From NCBI GenBank assembly GCA_003415625.1, contig PYIU01000004.1:4836001-4900000 (forward strand): 64,000 nt of DNA. Direction: 5' to 3'. Source of the DNA: Aquanectria penicillioides. Taxonomy: Eukaryota > Ascomycota > Sordariomycetes > Hypocreales > Nectriaceae. Of this stretch, positions 21,853 to 34,900 are shown piece by piece. The notes beneath the pieces were generated by a model. The model did not search any database and had not been told where the DNA came from. It saw nothing but the letters and a program-made list of their open reading frames with translations. Numbering within the stretch: the first letter of the stretch is position 1; the number at the start of each line of letters is the position of its first letter. A program made the translations under genes and the position numbers.

Positions 21853-24800
21853 ATTATCCCCCTTTCTCTTAAGCCTAGTCCCTTAGGCTTAAAATTATTA
21901 CCGCTTATATATATATTATAATTGCCCTATAACTTATTTATATATATGCCTAAATATTTTGCAATTATTTATTAGTTCTATAGTAGTTATTTTAGGTTAT
22001 ATTTACATAATATTATTATTATTATTATTCTATATTGTAATAGTCTATTTTAATTAATAGTAACTTACTATAATATAAATTGCTTTATAATACTTAATTA
22101 GTGGCTTATTATATAAACTTTAATTTTTTCTTTTTCTTTTTATATTTTATATAATAGTTTAATTTATTTATTATATCTTTATTAAACCTTTTATAATATC
22201 TTTTCTTTTTTAGGCCCCCTTAATATTAGCCTATTAAAAATAGTATTATAGTAACCCCTTTATTAATTAATTTATAAATAAAAGTTCTTACTTTTATTGC
22301 CTTTTATAGAAATATAATAATTTTTTCTTTATTTACTATATTAGTTTATAGACTGCCTAATATATAGTTTGCTAAAATATTAATTAATCTTATAGTATAG
22401 TATATTATTTAATATTTTTTGCTTATTTTTTACTTACTTTATTTAGATCCTTAATAAGCTTTAGCTAACTGCAGTTTAATACTAAAATTGCCTTATTAAA
22501 GCCTGCCTTATTAATAAGCCTAATTTTAATAATAACTCTTTTTTATATATTAAGCATTAATGCTTTATATATATTGCTAAGTCTACTATTAATACCTAGT
22601 ATTATATCTATAATGCTATTAAAAAAGGCCCCTATTGCTATATTATCTTTATTATATAGTCTATTTAATATTAACTTAAAGAAGTAGCTTTATTCTATAA
22701 CCTTTTTATTTTAGATTTTTAATTTTAAGTAAGTATTCCTTTATTAATTATCTATTAATTATTTATTATTAATTTATACTAATATTAATTTATTTCTAAT
22801 AGTTTTAAGTACTTTTATAATTATTTTGCCTTAATTATTCCTTTTTATATTTATAATAATAGTTTGCTTTATAATCTAAACTATTTACTTAATGCCTTTT
22901 AATATATATATAAAACTTCTATAAATATTGCTAAAAAATATAATCTATTTAAGTAGCTAATTGCAATAGCCCTTTATATATTAAAAGCCTTATAGCTCTA
23001 TTATAAGAATTCTACTCTTTAGGTTATTATAAAATATACTAGCTGCCCCTTTATTTATTATAGAGCAATTAATAGCCTTTTATTTAATAATATTAAGAGT
23101 TTTAGCCTTAATAATAAAGATAATATTTCTAATAGTAAGTTATCTATAGCTAATAATGCAGGCAGTACTTTTATTTATACTATTAATAAATGTACTATCT
23201 CTATTATACCTTTTGTTAAATTTGCTAAATTTTAAGGCAAGTCTATTGCTAGGCCTAAAAAGCCTATAGCCCTATTAATTGCTTGCCCTTCTATAAATAT
23301 TTAATGCCTTACTTTAGCTCTAAAAACTAATGCTATAGTATTAGCCCGCTTAAGCATTCCCTTTTTATTTAATAAGGATTTATATAAGGCTTTACTGCCC
23401 CCTTTTTAACCTTCTCTTAAGAGGTAAGCAGCCCTTACTATTATGCCGCCAATACCTATTATTAATAGTATTGCTAGCCTATTATGCACTTAATAATCTA
23501 TTATGCTCTTTTTAACTTTAGCTTAATCTTCTAGAAGTATATTTAACTTTACTATTAGTAGTAGCAATAATAATAATAAAGATATCCTTACTGCTATTTT
23601 TACTTATAAGGGTAAGGGCAAGCGTTTAATAAGTGCTTATTGCTCTTTTAGTTCTATTATTACTATACTTTTATTTTCTTTAGTAGTCCTAAAGCCTTTT
23701 GCTTTCTCTTTTAGCCCTATAGTAAAGAAACCTAAGGTTGCTTCTATATTAAAAAAGGCTAAAATAGCTTTTATACTAAAGAAAGTAAGGGCTACTTTTA
23801 TTATTATAATTTATTATAATACTTATTAAGCATTAAAGAAGTCTATTTAATTGTTTATTAATTTTTATTAATATATTTTAGTTTTTTATTTAGTAGTTAA
23901 TTTAAATATAATAACTCTTAATAGTGCCTTTTTTATTATTATATTGTTTTGCTCTTTTTGCTATATAGCAATCTATAATAGCATTAAATATAGTTTTTTA
24001 GTAAATTAATTAATAGTTAATCTTTTAGTTAATTAATTTAGTATATGCTTATTAACTGCTAATTAATTATTTAGTATTATAGTTTATTGTTTTATTTTTA
24101 GTAGATTTACTTTACTTGCTTATAGTACTTATGCACTTTATTTTATGCATTTGCTAAATGACTTAAAGGCTCTTAAATATTATATTTTATTGGCCATTTT
24201 AATTATTTAATTTAATAGAACTTATCTCCCTTTATCTCTTTATAGAATACTATTTCTTTAACTTTTTATTTATCTTTTTTATCTTTTAGCTTATAAAGGC
24301 TAATTAATTATTTATTATTAGCTTAACGCACCTTTAACTATAGTTTTAAAAGCGCTATTAAAAATATATTATATATTCTTTAGTATTATTTTAATAGATA
24401 TACTTAATATACCTATTTACTAACTCTATTAGCTATTGCAACCTTAATAAATCTTAAAGCTAGCTTTTTATTTTTAAAGTGGAAATTCTTAATAGATAGC
24501 TTTATTATATCTCCTTTTTTATACTCTTTAGGTATATAGTTTTTATTGTAATATTTAGCTTAAGACTTTACTGCCTATTACTAGCATTTCTATACCTTAT
24601 TATATACTTATTAAATAGTTATAATGCATTTTATAATGCTTTAAACTTAAGTCTTTATTTATTATAAAATATATTCTATAACCCTTAGGTAATAACTATA
24701 AAGGGCTTATATTAATAATATATTAATAGTATTATATTAGCTATTATTATATATAAATTCTGCCTTTAGGAGTTATACTGCCTATCTTTAAGGTAAGCCT

Positions 24801-25495
24801 TTAGTATATATTTATAGATACTTTTTTAAGACTTAATTAATGCACTTTATTTAGCTATTTATTTAAGGATAATATACTATAGATAGTTAATAAATAGTTG
24901 CTTGCTCTTTTATTAAGTCTTTTTAAAACTAGCTAATAAAGAGCTTATCTTTATTGCTTATAATGCCTTCTAAAGTACTAAATTAGCATTTTACTTACTT
25001 ATAAAGTAATTTTGCTAATTGCACTACTATAAGCAACTTTTTAATAGAGATAAATATAGTATACTTTATTATATAGTATATAATTACTAAAATTGCATTA
25101 TATTTCTTATTATTAAAGTGGGCACTATTAGGCAGCCCTATAATAAAGTCTATACTTATTTCTTAAAATAGATATACTAATAATAGCAGTAATTAAAGTT
25201 GCCTATAGGGCCTATACTTTAGTATATATATGCTTTAGTATTGCTAATATTATAGTATATAGTTTTTTATATCTTCTATAATATTCTTTTAATAGAATTT
25301 TCAGCTAATAAAATTTAAGGTTTTAGTAGCTTTTATATGCCCTATTTTAAGGTTATTATAGTGCCTTTATAGGATCTTTATTTATAATATTTCTTAATTA
25401 AAAATTATTAATCTTCCTTTATAAAAAAGAGTATTTTATTTATTATAGTAGTAGTTTCTTTTCTTTTTAGCTATTAAGCAAACCTTTATTATTTA
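21853..25495 (-). pseudogene. Element C 3' half: integrase and downstream region
   Basis: Strongly AT-rich remnant of the C-terminal half of pol, minus strand. The best-preserved part, about 24850-25170, reads as a gypsy integrase core (FIIGLPNS, then a Y.AILVII.Y.TKYT pattern). Numerous TAA/TAG stops make it non-functional. The sequence continues, after removing element D, at 48137. Confidence 0.75.
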
Positions 25496-25500
25496 CTATT

Positions 25501-25811
25501 TATTACAGTTTGTTTATTCTATTATAAGTAGTGTTAAAAGTAACAGTCTTAATAATAGAACTATTGTATTATTTGTCTTGCAGTTGTACTAAAAGGCATA
25601 TGTATAGGCTCTATAGTTATATTAAAATTAATAGCTTAGCTATAAGTAATAATTAATTGCATATTAAACTTTACTTAACTTATATCTTAAGACTATTGTA
25701 ATAATAGGTCCTAAGGTATAAATGTATTTATAGATTATTAACCTTTATTTAAGAGATATAAAGGCTAACTATTTAAGAGTACTATTTATTATATAATCTA
25801 TATATATAATA
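25501..25811 (-). repeat. Element D 3' LTR (left copy)
   Basis: 311 bp, alignable end to end with 47821-48131. It keeps a few CpA and TpG sites that the partner has lost. Confidence 0.88.
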
Positions 25812-28800
25812 AGTGCCTTTAGATTAAAAGAAAGACTACTATTTATAGTAATAAAAGTTAAAGTTAAGTTTTTAATATTTGCCTTATATTTGCCCTATCT
25901 ATTAATTGTTTTTACTTATTCTATATAACTATAGTATTTAGCTATTAGCTTTTAAATTTTTAGTAAAGTTTTTAAATCCTTATATAAACCTATAGATTTC
26001 CCTATTATTTTCTTTTAATTCTATATAACTTTAGTAAAATTTAGCTAGCCTAATAGCTATTAGTATTAATATATAGAGTATTAAAGATATAGTTAATTAA
26101 ATAGATTATTAATATTAATAATAGTAAAAAAGGATCTTTTTTTATTAAAAGCTAACTTTAATGGCCTAGCTGCTAATTCCTTTATTGCGCTATTAGGCTT
26201 GCAGCACTTAAAGGAGCTAGCTACTATAGCTTTATTAAGTTGCTTTTTTTCTAAAAGAAAGTTATTAATAGGCTGTAAATTTATATATTAATATATTATA
26301 TTATCTGCCTAAAGTATTAATAAAGGCACCTATCTTAATAGGCTAAAAGTAAATATATAAAATAGTTAATTGCCTTTAGCCAATCTGCCTTAAGAGAGTT
26401 TAGATTTAACTTAAGCTATAAAGGTTTTAATTAATTTAGCTTTATTGGCTACTAAAAGAGCTATTAATTTAGATTTCTTTACTTTTGCTATTTAAACTAT
26501 TAATTCCTTAATTTTATTATTTTAGCTATTACTAATAGTATTAAGGTAAGTAATTAAGTTATTAAGAGTGAAAATATTAATAGCTTATTTTTTAATTTTA
26601 TTAGTAATTTTATAGAATTTAATATTAATAGATTTAGCATTAGCCTTAAGCTATTCCTTAAGTTAGGCAACTTTATCCTTTAAAGTTTTAATTTTAGTTA
26701 TAGCTTAATAGGCACTAATAGCTATATTAGCTGCAATAGCTTTTACAATAGATAAGTTATTTTCAATAGAGTAGTTATATTAGTTTAATATACTAATATC
26801 TATTAAATAACTATACCTTATAGTAATAAGGTATTTAGCGGCTAAAGTATTAATTATATTATAAGGATTAATAAAAACTATAGCTATTGCCTCTTTCTTT
26901 TTAGGTAGCTTAACTATAAAGTACTAGTAGTTCTTTTAAAACTTATTGTACTTACTATTTTAGTAAAAAGTAAAGGCATTTATAGCAGCAGTTTTAATGC
27001 ATTAAATAAGGCTAAATTCTACCTTAAAAGGCTTAAATTTAATACTAGTCTTTTTATTAATTTAATTATAATATTAATTAATAACTTCTTTATATTTAAT
27101 AAAAAGGTTTATTAAAAGATAGGATTTATTAGGTTTGCTACTAAAAGCACTCTTTAGGCTATAAAGCTAGAAGTTATAAATAAGGCAAATAAATGTATTA
27201 TTTTGCCTTTAGCTTTTTAGCCTATTAATTAATTTACTTAAAAGATAGTAATTACTATAGATTATAGTGCCTTTAGTATTAATTCTATTATTCTTTAACC
27301 CTATTACTTCTATTAATTTATTGTATTTATAGTAGGCTAAACCCTTACTTATAGGAATGTTTACTTTCTATTTAAATCTTTTATAAGTATTAGTAGTTAA
27401 AGCAATAAGATTTTAATTTATATTTTAAGCATTTAAATCCCTTTTACTAGATTAAGTAGGAGTCTTTTCTCTTAAAGTCTTTCTACTAATACTCTTTTTG
27501 CTATATTTAGTATATTTTTTATTAATTATTATAACCTTTTTATTATTTTTTTTATCTTTATCCTTTATTTTATTATCTAAAGATAAAAACTTTTAATTTT
27601 AATTTAAATCTCTCTTTTTCTTTATTTATATTAATGCATTTATATTATCCTAAAGTTATTGCATACTAATATTTAAGTCTTTACTAAAGAGGCTAGTATT
27701 ATTATTAATATAATTGCAATTAATAGTAAAGTTATAGGTAAATTCCATTAAGTTATTGTTTTCTATTAAGGATACTATAATTAATAATATTATAATATTA
27801 AAATTATTAATATTAATATTGGATTTATTGCTGCTATTATTATAAGTATTAATAAGCCTATTATATTTATTAAATAATATTTAGTGCCTATTTAAAAGTC
27901 TAAATAAAATATTATTATAGAAGACTTTATATTTATTAAAGAAAGATTAATTAATATAGTTTTTAATAAATTAATTAATAGATTTATACTTCTTTTTAAT
28001 GGAATAAGCTTTATATATATTATTTTACTGCTTAATTTACTAATATATAGCAATAAGTTTTATATTGCTGCTAGCTAATAGTAAAAGGTCTAAAGCTAAA
28101 GGGGCTTAAGCCATAAAGGGGTGCTAAAATTAATAGGAAAGGAGCTAAAATTAGCAGTAAGGGTGCTAAATCTAATATAATAAGCATTAGGCTAGCTATT
28201 ATATAGATATTTATAAAAAAGAGATAAAGAAAAGTATAGAAATTAATAGTAAAGGGGCTAAAATTAATAGTAGGGATGCTAAATCTAATAGTATAGATAA
28301 TAGTTCTTATAGCAATTAAATATTTATGCAAAATAAAGAAGAAAAGCTAAAAAGTTTAATAAGTAATAGATTCTAGCACTTATACTATTAAAATCAATAA
28401 AATATAGGGCTATATATAAAAATAGAAAATAAAGGTTATATAAGGTTAAAGAAGTTAAAAGAGATATATTAGGCTGTAGTAATTGCCTTTATACTGTATA
28501 GGCATTTAGTTATTTACTTTACTTAATTATTTTAATTATATATTAAGTAAGCTAATTATAAATTACTATTAATCTATTTTAAATATTCCTTTTTTTATAG
28601 AATTTAGCTACTTTTATACTAAATCCTTTTAAATTAAATAGTAAATATATAGAAGAGAATTTTCTTATAATAGTAAGAGTTAATAAATAGCTTTTAGCTA
28701 TTTAAATATTAGGTTTACTATACCTTATAGCAATTTCTAACCTTTTTTTTTATATTCTTTTTCTTATAGTATAAAGTTAGTAATTAAATATTTATTAATA

Positions 28801-31529
28801 AAATTAAAAGCATTTTTCTTTAATTTAGTTTTATTTATTTATTTATTATTTTTAGTAATATATCCTTTCTATTGCAATAGAAAGTAATACATTAGCCTTT
28901 ATTTATACTATTAGATCTTCTATTAAATAATTTTATTTACTTTCTATTAGCCTATTGCTTTATTTCTATTAATTTTAATAGCTAATAGCAGTAATAGCAT
29001 GCAATTAAAAGGGTTATCCTCTTACTTTAGTTTTTATATTTAAGCAATAGAGACTATTAAATACACTTACTAATATAAAGAGAAGTTAAGTTTAATAGCT
29101 TAATTATAGATTTTATAGATTACCTTATAGGGTCTGGCTTTAATAAAAGACTATTTATACTTTAGTTTTTTTAGCAAGTAGTATTCTTTATATAGCTATA
29201 GATAAATAATATCTTTTTTATTGATTTTAATTAATTAATAATATTAATTATATTAAATCTTTAATAGTATAGCTATTATATCTATTAGGAGTTGCACTTT
29301 CTATAAGTATAATTTATATAAAACCTTTAGTGCAGTTCTATTAGCTTTTTAATTAACAATCCTACTTTTAGTAATAAATTTAATAATTGTTTTTAGTTTA
29401 AAACTATATAGCAATTTATTTAATAAGCAATTTATAGCTAAGGCAATTATATTATTTAGATTATACTAAATTGCTAAAAGTGCCTATATTTAAGATGTAT
29501 TTAGCTTTATAGCAGTATAATACTATATTGCAATTTCTACTATTTAGTTCTTTCTTTTAAATATACTATTAGTTTAGGAGTAATATATAGTGGATATAAG
29601 GACCCTTATATTAAAAAAGGCTAATATAGCTCTTTATATACTACTTATAAACTTTAGGTCTTAATTGCTAAAAATATATATAGATATTCCTTAATTATAT
29701 AGAAGTAATACCTTTAGTAAAATAAATATTTAGTTTTATATAATATATATTAAATACTTTAATATAAAAATAGTTTTCTTTAAAAATAAATAGTTTATTA
29801 AATATAGCTAATTTAGCTTATTATAGTTTAGAATTGCTTATACTATATCTATAAATATAACTTTAGGAAGGTTAATTATAAAGTTTAATACAATAGTATA
29901 AAATAGTTATAGAACTATAGAAATTAACTTTAGTTTGCCTATTAGCAGTTTTCTATTTATTAAATTCTTTTTATATATTAAGCAGTATATAATAAACTTC
30001 CTTATTGTTTTGCTTATTCTATAGAAATAGATATAGCTTAGTTTATATAAAATCTTAAAGATTTTAATATATTATAAGTTATTATAGATAGTTATAAGGA
30101 TAGTTTTAACTGCTAGCCTAAAAATATAAAGTCTTTTCTGCCTTTTATAATCTATATAATAGAGCAATCTATCTTTTACTAGCTTTTATAGGCAGAATAG
30201 GTTTATATACTGCTTCTTTTATAGGTTTTAAGTATTATTCTATTAAATCCCTTAAATATAAATGTAGATCCTATTAAGTTTTAAATCTTTACTATATCCT
30301 TTAAGTATTTCCTTATGGAATTTAGGTAATATTGCAATTTTAATTGTATTGGCTTCTACTATATTGGCTTTAGCATTTAGCTTATTAAAATAGCTATTTA
30401 TAGCTTATTAATAAAGTGGTTTCTCTACTAATAGCCTTAAAAGAGCGTTTAGAACTATATTAAGGGTTTTAGGAATATAGAATATTTTTAGGTTAAATCT
30501 AAAGAGATAATTAAAGATTTTAGTAAGCTTTAGGTTAGCTTTATTAAGGTCTATTATATTAAGGGAAGTATATATTATAATCCCTTTTATAGTAGTATAG
30601 TCTATTATAATATTAATTAAACTATAGTTAAATTAAACTATTTTCTATAGCTTTTTAATAGCTTAGGCAATTGCTATTACTTTTGCCTTAATAGAATTAT
30701 AGCCCTATTCTATTAAAAAGGTTAACCTTAAAAGAAATAGTATTGGTTTTAATTAAATAATTAAAATATTTTTACTTAAAATGCTAATTTTATTTTAGTT
30801 CTTATAGAGCTAAAAGATATATAACCTAAATCTATTTTTATATACATTTAGCTTAAAAAATAAAGGCTTTACTAAATTGTAATAATAAAGAAGAAACTGC
30901 ATTTTTAAAAAGGTTTTTAAATTTTAAAATGCTTTTAATTCTTTTTCTATTAGTTTAAATATTTAAATTATTACTTTCTTTCTTTAAGTCAATTTTAATA
31001 GCTTAATTAAAATTAATTACTACTTTTTAGCTTACTATAACATTGCTGTTTTTTATGTCTATAGAGATTGAATTTAAATATTATACTATAGAATCCCTTA
31101 CTATAAGTATTCTACTATTTTAATAAAGGTTTTAAGTGCCAATAGGTTCTTTAGAAAGGTTATTTTTATAAATGCCTTTAATCTATTGCTTATTTTATAG
31201 ATTTCTTTACTATTAATAATAAAACCTAATAGCTATACTATAAGGTATTTAAAGAAGGATTTCTTTATTGCAATTTATAGCCTATTATTCTATATTAACC
31301 TTAAGACAATTTTTAAATGCTTTAAATAGTTATTTAAAGTATTAAAAAAGACAATTATATTATTAATATAAGCTTATATAAAGTATTTATATTCCTTAAA
31401 AAGTTAGTCTATAAACCTTTATATAAATACTAGTGCATTTTTAAATCCTATTAGTATAATATTAAAAACCTTAAGTCCTCTATTAAATATAACAACTATA
31501 TAGTTTTTATAGGCACTTAAAATAGGCAA
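25812..31529 (-). pseudogene. Element D pol 3' half and 3' region
   Basis: Minus-strand remnant with RT end (31.37 kb), RNase H, then integrase (about 30.0 kb). A further 3-4 kb with no identified domain lies between the integrase and the left LTR, longer than the usual gypsy 3' region. Strong AT bias and stops throughout. It contains short tandem 21-bp units around 28.1-28.3 kb. Confidence 0.7.
28095..28290. repeat. Imperfect 21-bp tandem units
   Basis: Units of about 21 bp with the core GCTAAAATTAATAG recur three times at about 28116-28180 and twice more at 28256-28295. On the minus strand they read as a seven-residue repeat (L-A-P-x-L-L-I). They lie inside element D, so they are probably a decayed repetitive segment of one of its proteins. 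Confidence 0.6.
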
Positions 31530-31910
31530 TAAGTTAGGGTCTAAAGTAATATGGATCAATCTATTATTAGGTTGGTTAGGGAGATAAAAGGGACCTTAAA
31601 GATATAGGAAATAAAAAGGTAGTTTTCTTTAATTAATTTTTATTTTTAAAATTCTAAATTCCTTGCATTTAGACCCTATTAAAGTCCCAATGCAGCCCTT
31701 TATAATATTACTTTATTTATAACTTTCTGCCCTATTTTCTTTTTTTCTTTTCTTTAAGGGACACTTTAAAGCATTCAATTAGATGCTTTAATACTCTTCC
31801 AAATTGTTTGCAGCTGCTTAGAAAGGCTGTTTGGTCTTTGACTAAACCTACTTACTCTATACCCTTTTGGGTGGGGTGTGTATTTTGGCCAGTATCCCTA
31901 TCCACCAATA
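31530..31910 (+). repeat. Element B 5' LTR
   Basis: 381 bp, starting TAAGTTAGGGTCTAAAG and ending CCACCAATA. It matches the solo LTR at 11230/16863 with mostly C-to-T and G-to-A differences. Confidence 0.92.
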
Positions 31911-34900
31911 TATTTAGAGGTTATAGTAGGGAGAAGCCTTTAAGTTATTTAAAAAGACACTAAAGTGTTTAATTAGACTCTTTAGTAATACTTTTAAGCT
32001 ATTATTAAAAACCTAAAGAAGTAATAGATAATTAATTATAAAGATTTAGGAATTCCTAAATACCAAAAAACCTATTACTCCTATAAAAATAGGGGGCGCT
32101 AGGATTAAAAATAACACTAAAGGTAAGTAAAGATATTAATATAAGTTTGCATTTTAGAAAAAGAAAACCTACTACTATAGTTAGGGTGGATGTATAGAAA
32201 AATTTAACAATTCAGTATAGTGTTAATATATTAGCATAAAGGTATATAAGGCAAAATAATAGTGTAAATAATATATAAGCATTTAATTAAATACTTTTAA
32301 ATATTGGAGTATATTTAAGATTGCTAAAAGCTTAATTTATAGACTAAAAAAGAAAAAAGAAGAGAAAAAAGAAGATTACTTAACCCTTAATTAATTATAG
32401 GGGATAGGAAATTTTTATTATTTTTGCCAGTCTTTAAACTCTAGCTAAAGGGCATATATATATACTTACTACTATTTTAATTGGCTACTTTACTTATTAT
32501 TACTAACTTTAAAAAGCTAGTTTAAATTTATTAAGATAAAGCCTTATTAAATATAATATTACTATCCCTTTTCTTTACTTTTCTTAATTATTTTAGTATA
32601 TATTTTAATTTATTTTATTATTTTATTTCTTTATTATATATATATATTGTTTTATTGCAATTTATAACCCTAAGAGTTAGGCAGCTGGCCTACACTCCCC
32701 TATATATATATATTGAAACACTTATTATAGAAATCCTAATAACTACAATTTACTAATGCCTTTAGATAAGAAAATAAAGGGAATATTTAATTAAATATAG
32801 TTAAACCCCCTAAGCCCTATTAAAAGTAAAGGGGGTCAATATAATTAACAATCTTTAACTATCCTTTTTAAGTTAATTAATACTATTAATACTAACATTC
32901 CTAAAAAGAATAAACTAAATATATTAGCTAAAATAATAGAAGCAATTATTACCTTTATTTAATTACTTAATATAATTTTTAATAAAAGGAATATTATATA
33001 TTTCCTTAGATTATATAATGGATTTATAACTAGCTAAAGAGTTGCAGATAGTATAAAGGGCAAAGCTTTTATATACTATATAATCTTTAAAGTATCTTAA
33101 GATATTATAAACTTACTAAAAGGCAATAATTAAGCTGCTATAAAGTAAAACCTCTTAAAAACCTTTAAGTATTAGGATTTAAATCAATTAGATCCACTTA
33201 AGAATAAGCTCTAGTAAATAAATATAACTTCAATCCAGTCTATAAAGTATAAAGTTATCCTTTAGTAGCTTATAAAGTATGCCTAGCTTAATAGAAGAGT
33301 AAATCCTATTAGCTAAAAGGTTTCTATAGTATAGGCTTAAGCTATTTATAATACTATACTAAAAAACATTATTATTAATATCTGCTAATAGAAAGGGAAA
33401 TACCTAAATACTTTAAGAATAATAAAGTATAAAAAGATAATTGGGCTAATTAAGAACTTCCTTAATATTAAGAAAGGAATTTAGATCTTTTAGATAGAAG
33501 GGAAGGATAATAACTTTAGATATTTTAGGAAAACTAAAAAACCTTTTATTTATTAAAATTAGCTTTAGCATTAAAAGCTTAAGTTCCCTAACCCTATCTA
33601 AAGCTTAAAAGAGGAGTTAAGTCTTTTTATTAAAGGAATGGAGAAGCTATAAATTAATATAGCCTAAGATATTATAAATAAGTTGCAGGAGTTAAAGAGA
33701 ATTATATACTAAAAGATTAATTAATTAAAAATAGAATTATTATTGCTAGTTAAAAACAACCTTAATTAAGTAAAAGAATCTAATTATATATATCCCTATT
33801 ATAATTTCTATATTAATATAAGTTATAATAGGGATCTAAAGTGCTTTTATTATGCAAAAGTAAGGCATTTTTTAAACTATTGCCCACTTTTTATAGAAAA
33901 TAGAAGGAGGGGATTTGCAAATTATAATAGTAATGCTAGCTTTATTTAGATAGGGCAATAGGAACTCTTACTACCTTTAAAATTAGTATATAAGCTTACT
34001 ATTAAAAAAGGAGTAAAAAAAATGGTTATTTTATGGATCTTAAAATTCCCTACCTTTAAGATTTATAGCTAAACTGAGGTTATAATGGCAGATAAGCTGA
34101 ATGCATAGAAATGGCAGGTTGCTAAGAAAGAGAAGCATTTAATTAAAGACTTCTTTAGGTATATAAACTAACTAAAGTATAGCTCCTTAATGCTTAGTAG
34201 GAATTCCCTTAAAAAGACCTAAGAACCTAAAGTTAATTGCATTTTTATTGATAATTAAGCTATAGAATCAATTAATAACCCTTTTATTGCTAATATTATA
34301 TTAGAAACTAATGCTATAAAATGCATAAGAGTAAAATTAAAAGAGAAATTGGCTAGTTAAGAAGAGAAAAAGGGAACTTAGTTTTTTATTTAGGTTATAA
34401 ATAGGGAACTTATTAAGGATAGGGAGATTGCTAATATTATTCTTAAAGAAAAGGATTAAAATGCTTTTAATTAAATGCTTAAGGTTATTTAGATAAGGAG
34501 ATAAGTTTATAAAAAGGTAGTAGAATTAAAAGTTTAAATAACTATTAAGGATTTAATTACCCTTAACCCTCCTTTAGGTAATAATATTTTAGAGATAGTT
34601 TTTAATTATATAAAGGGGATAAAAAAAATTAAATAGATAAAACCTAAACCCTTATTGAAAAAGAGATAGATTTAGCAAGCTATTAACCTAATTATAATTA
34701 ATAATCTAAAAGTAATATTCTTAAAGGAGTACTTTAACTATATTGCTAAGCAGTATAGTATTAATAGTGTATTAATTAAAGAGGAATCTAAACCTTATTA
34801 TATGCTATTGCCTAAAGAATACCTTATTAAGGATTAGGGAAGTGTTAATAAAGTTAATATTGGCTGTACAATAACTAAAGGGGGAAAGTTTATATTTAAT

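Noticed and set aside
28071..28331. An 86-codon hydrophobic minus-strand frame resembling a membrane protein
   Set aside because: AT-rich RIP-mutated DNA of element D biases codons to Ile, Leu, Phe and Tyr; the repeat pattern is the 21-bp tandem unit.
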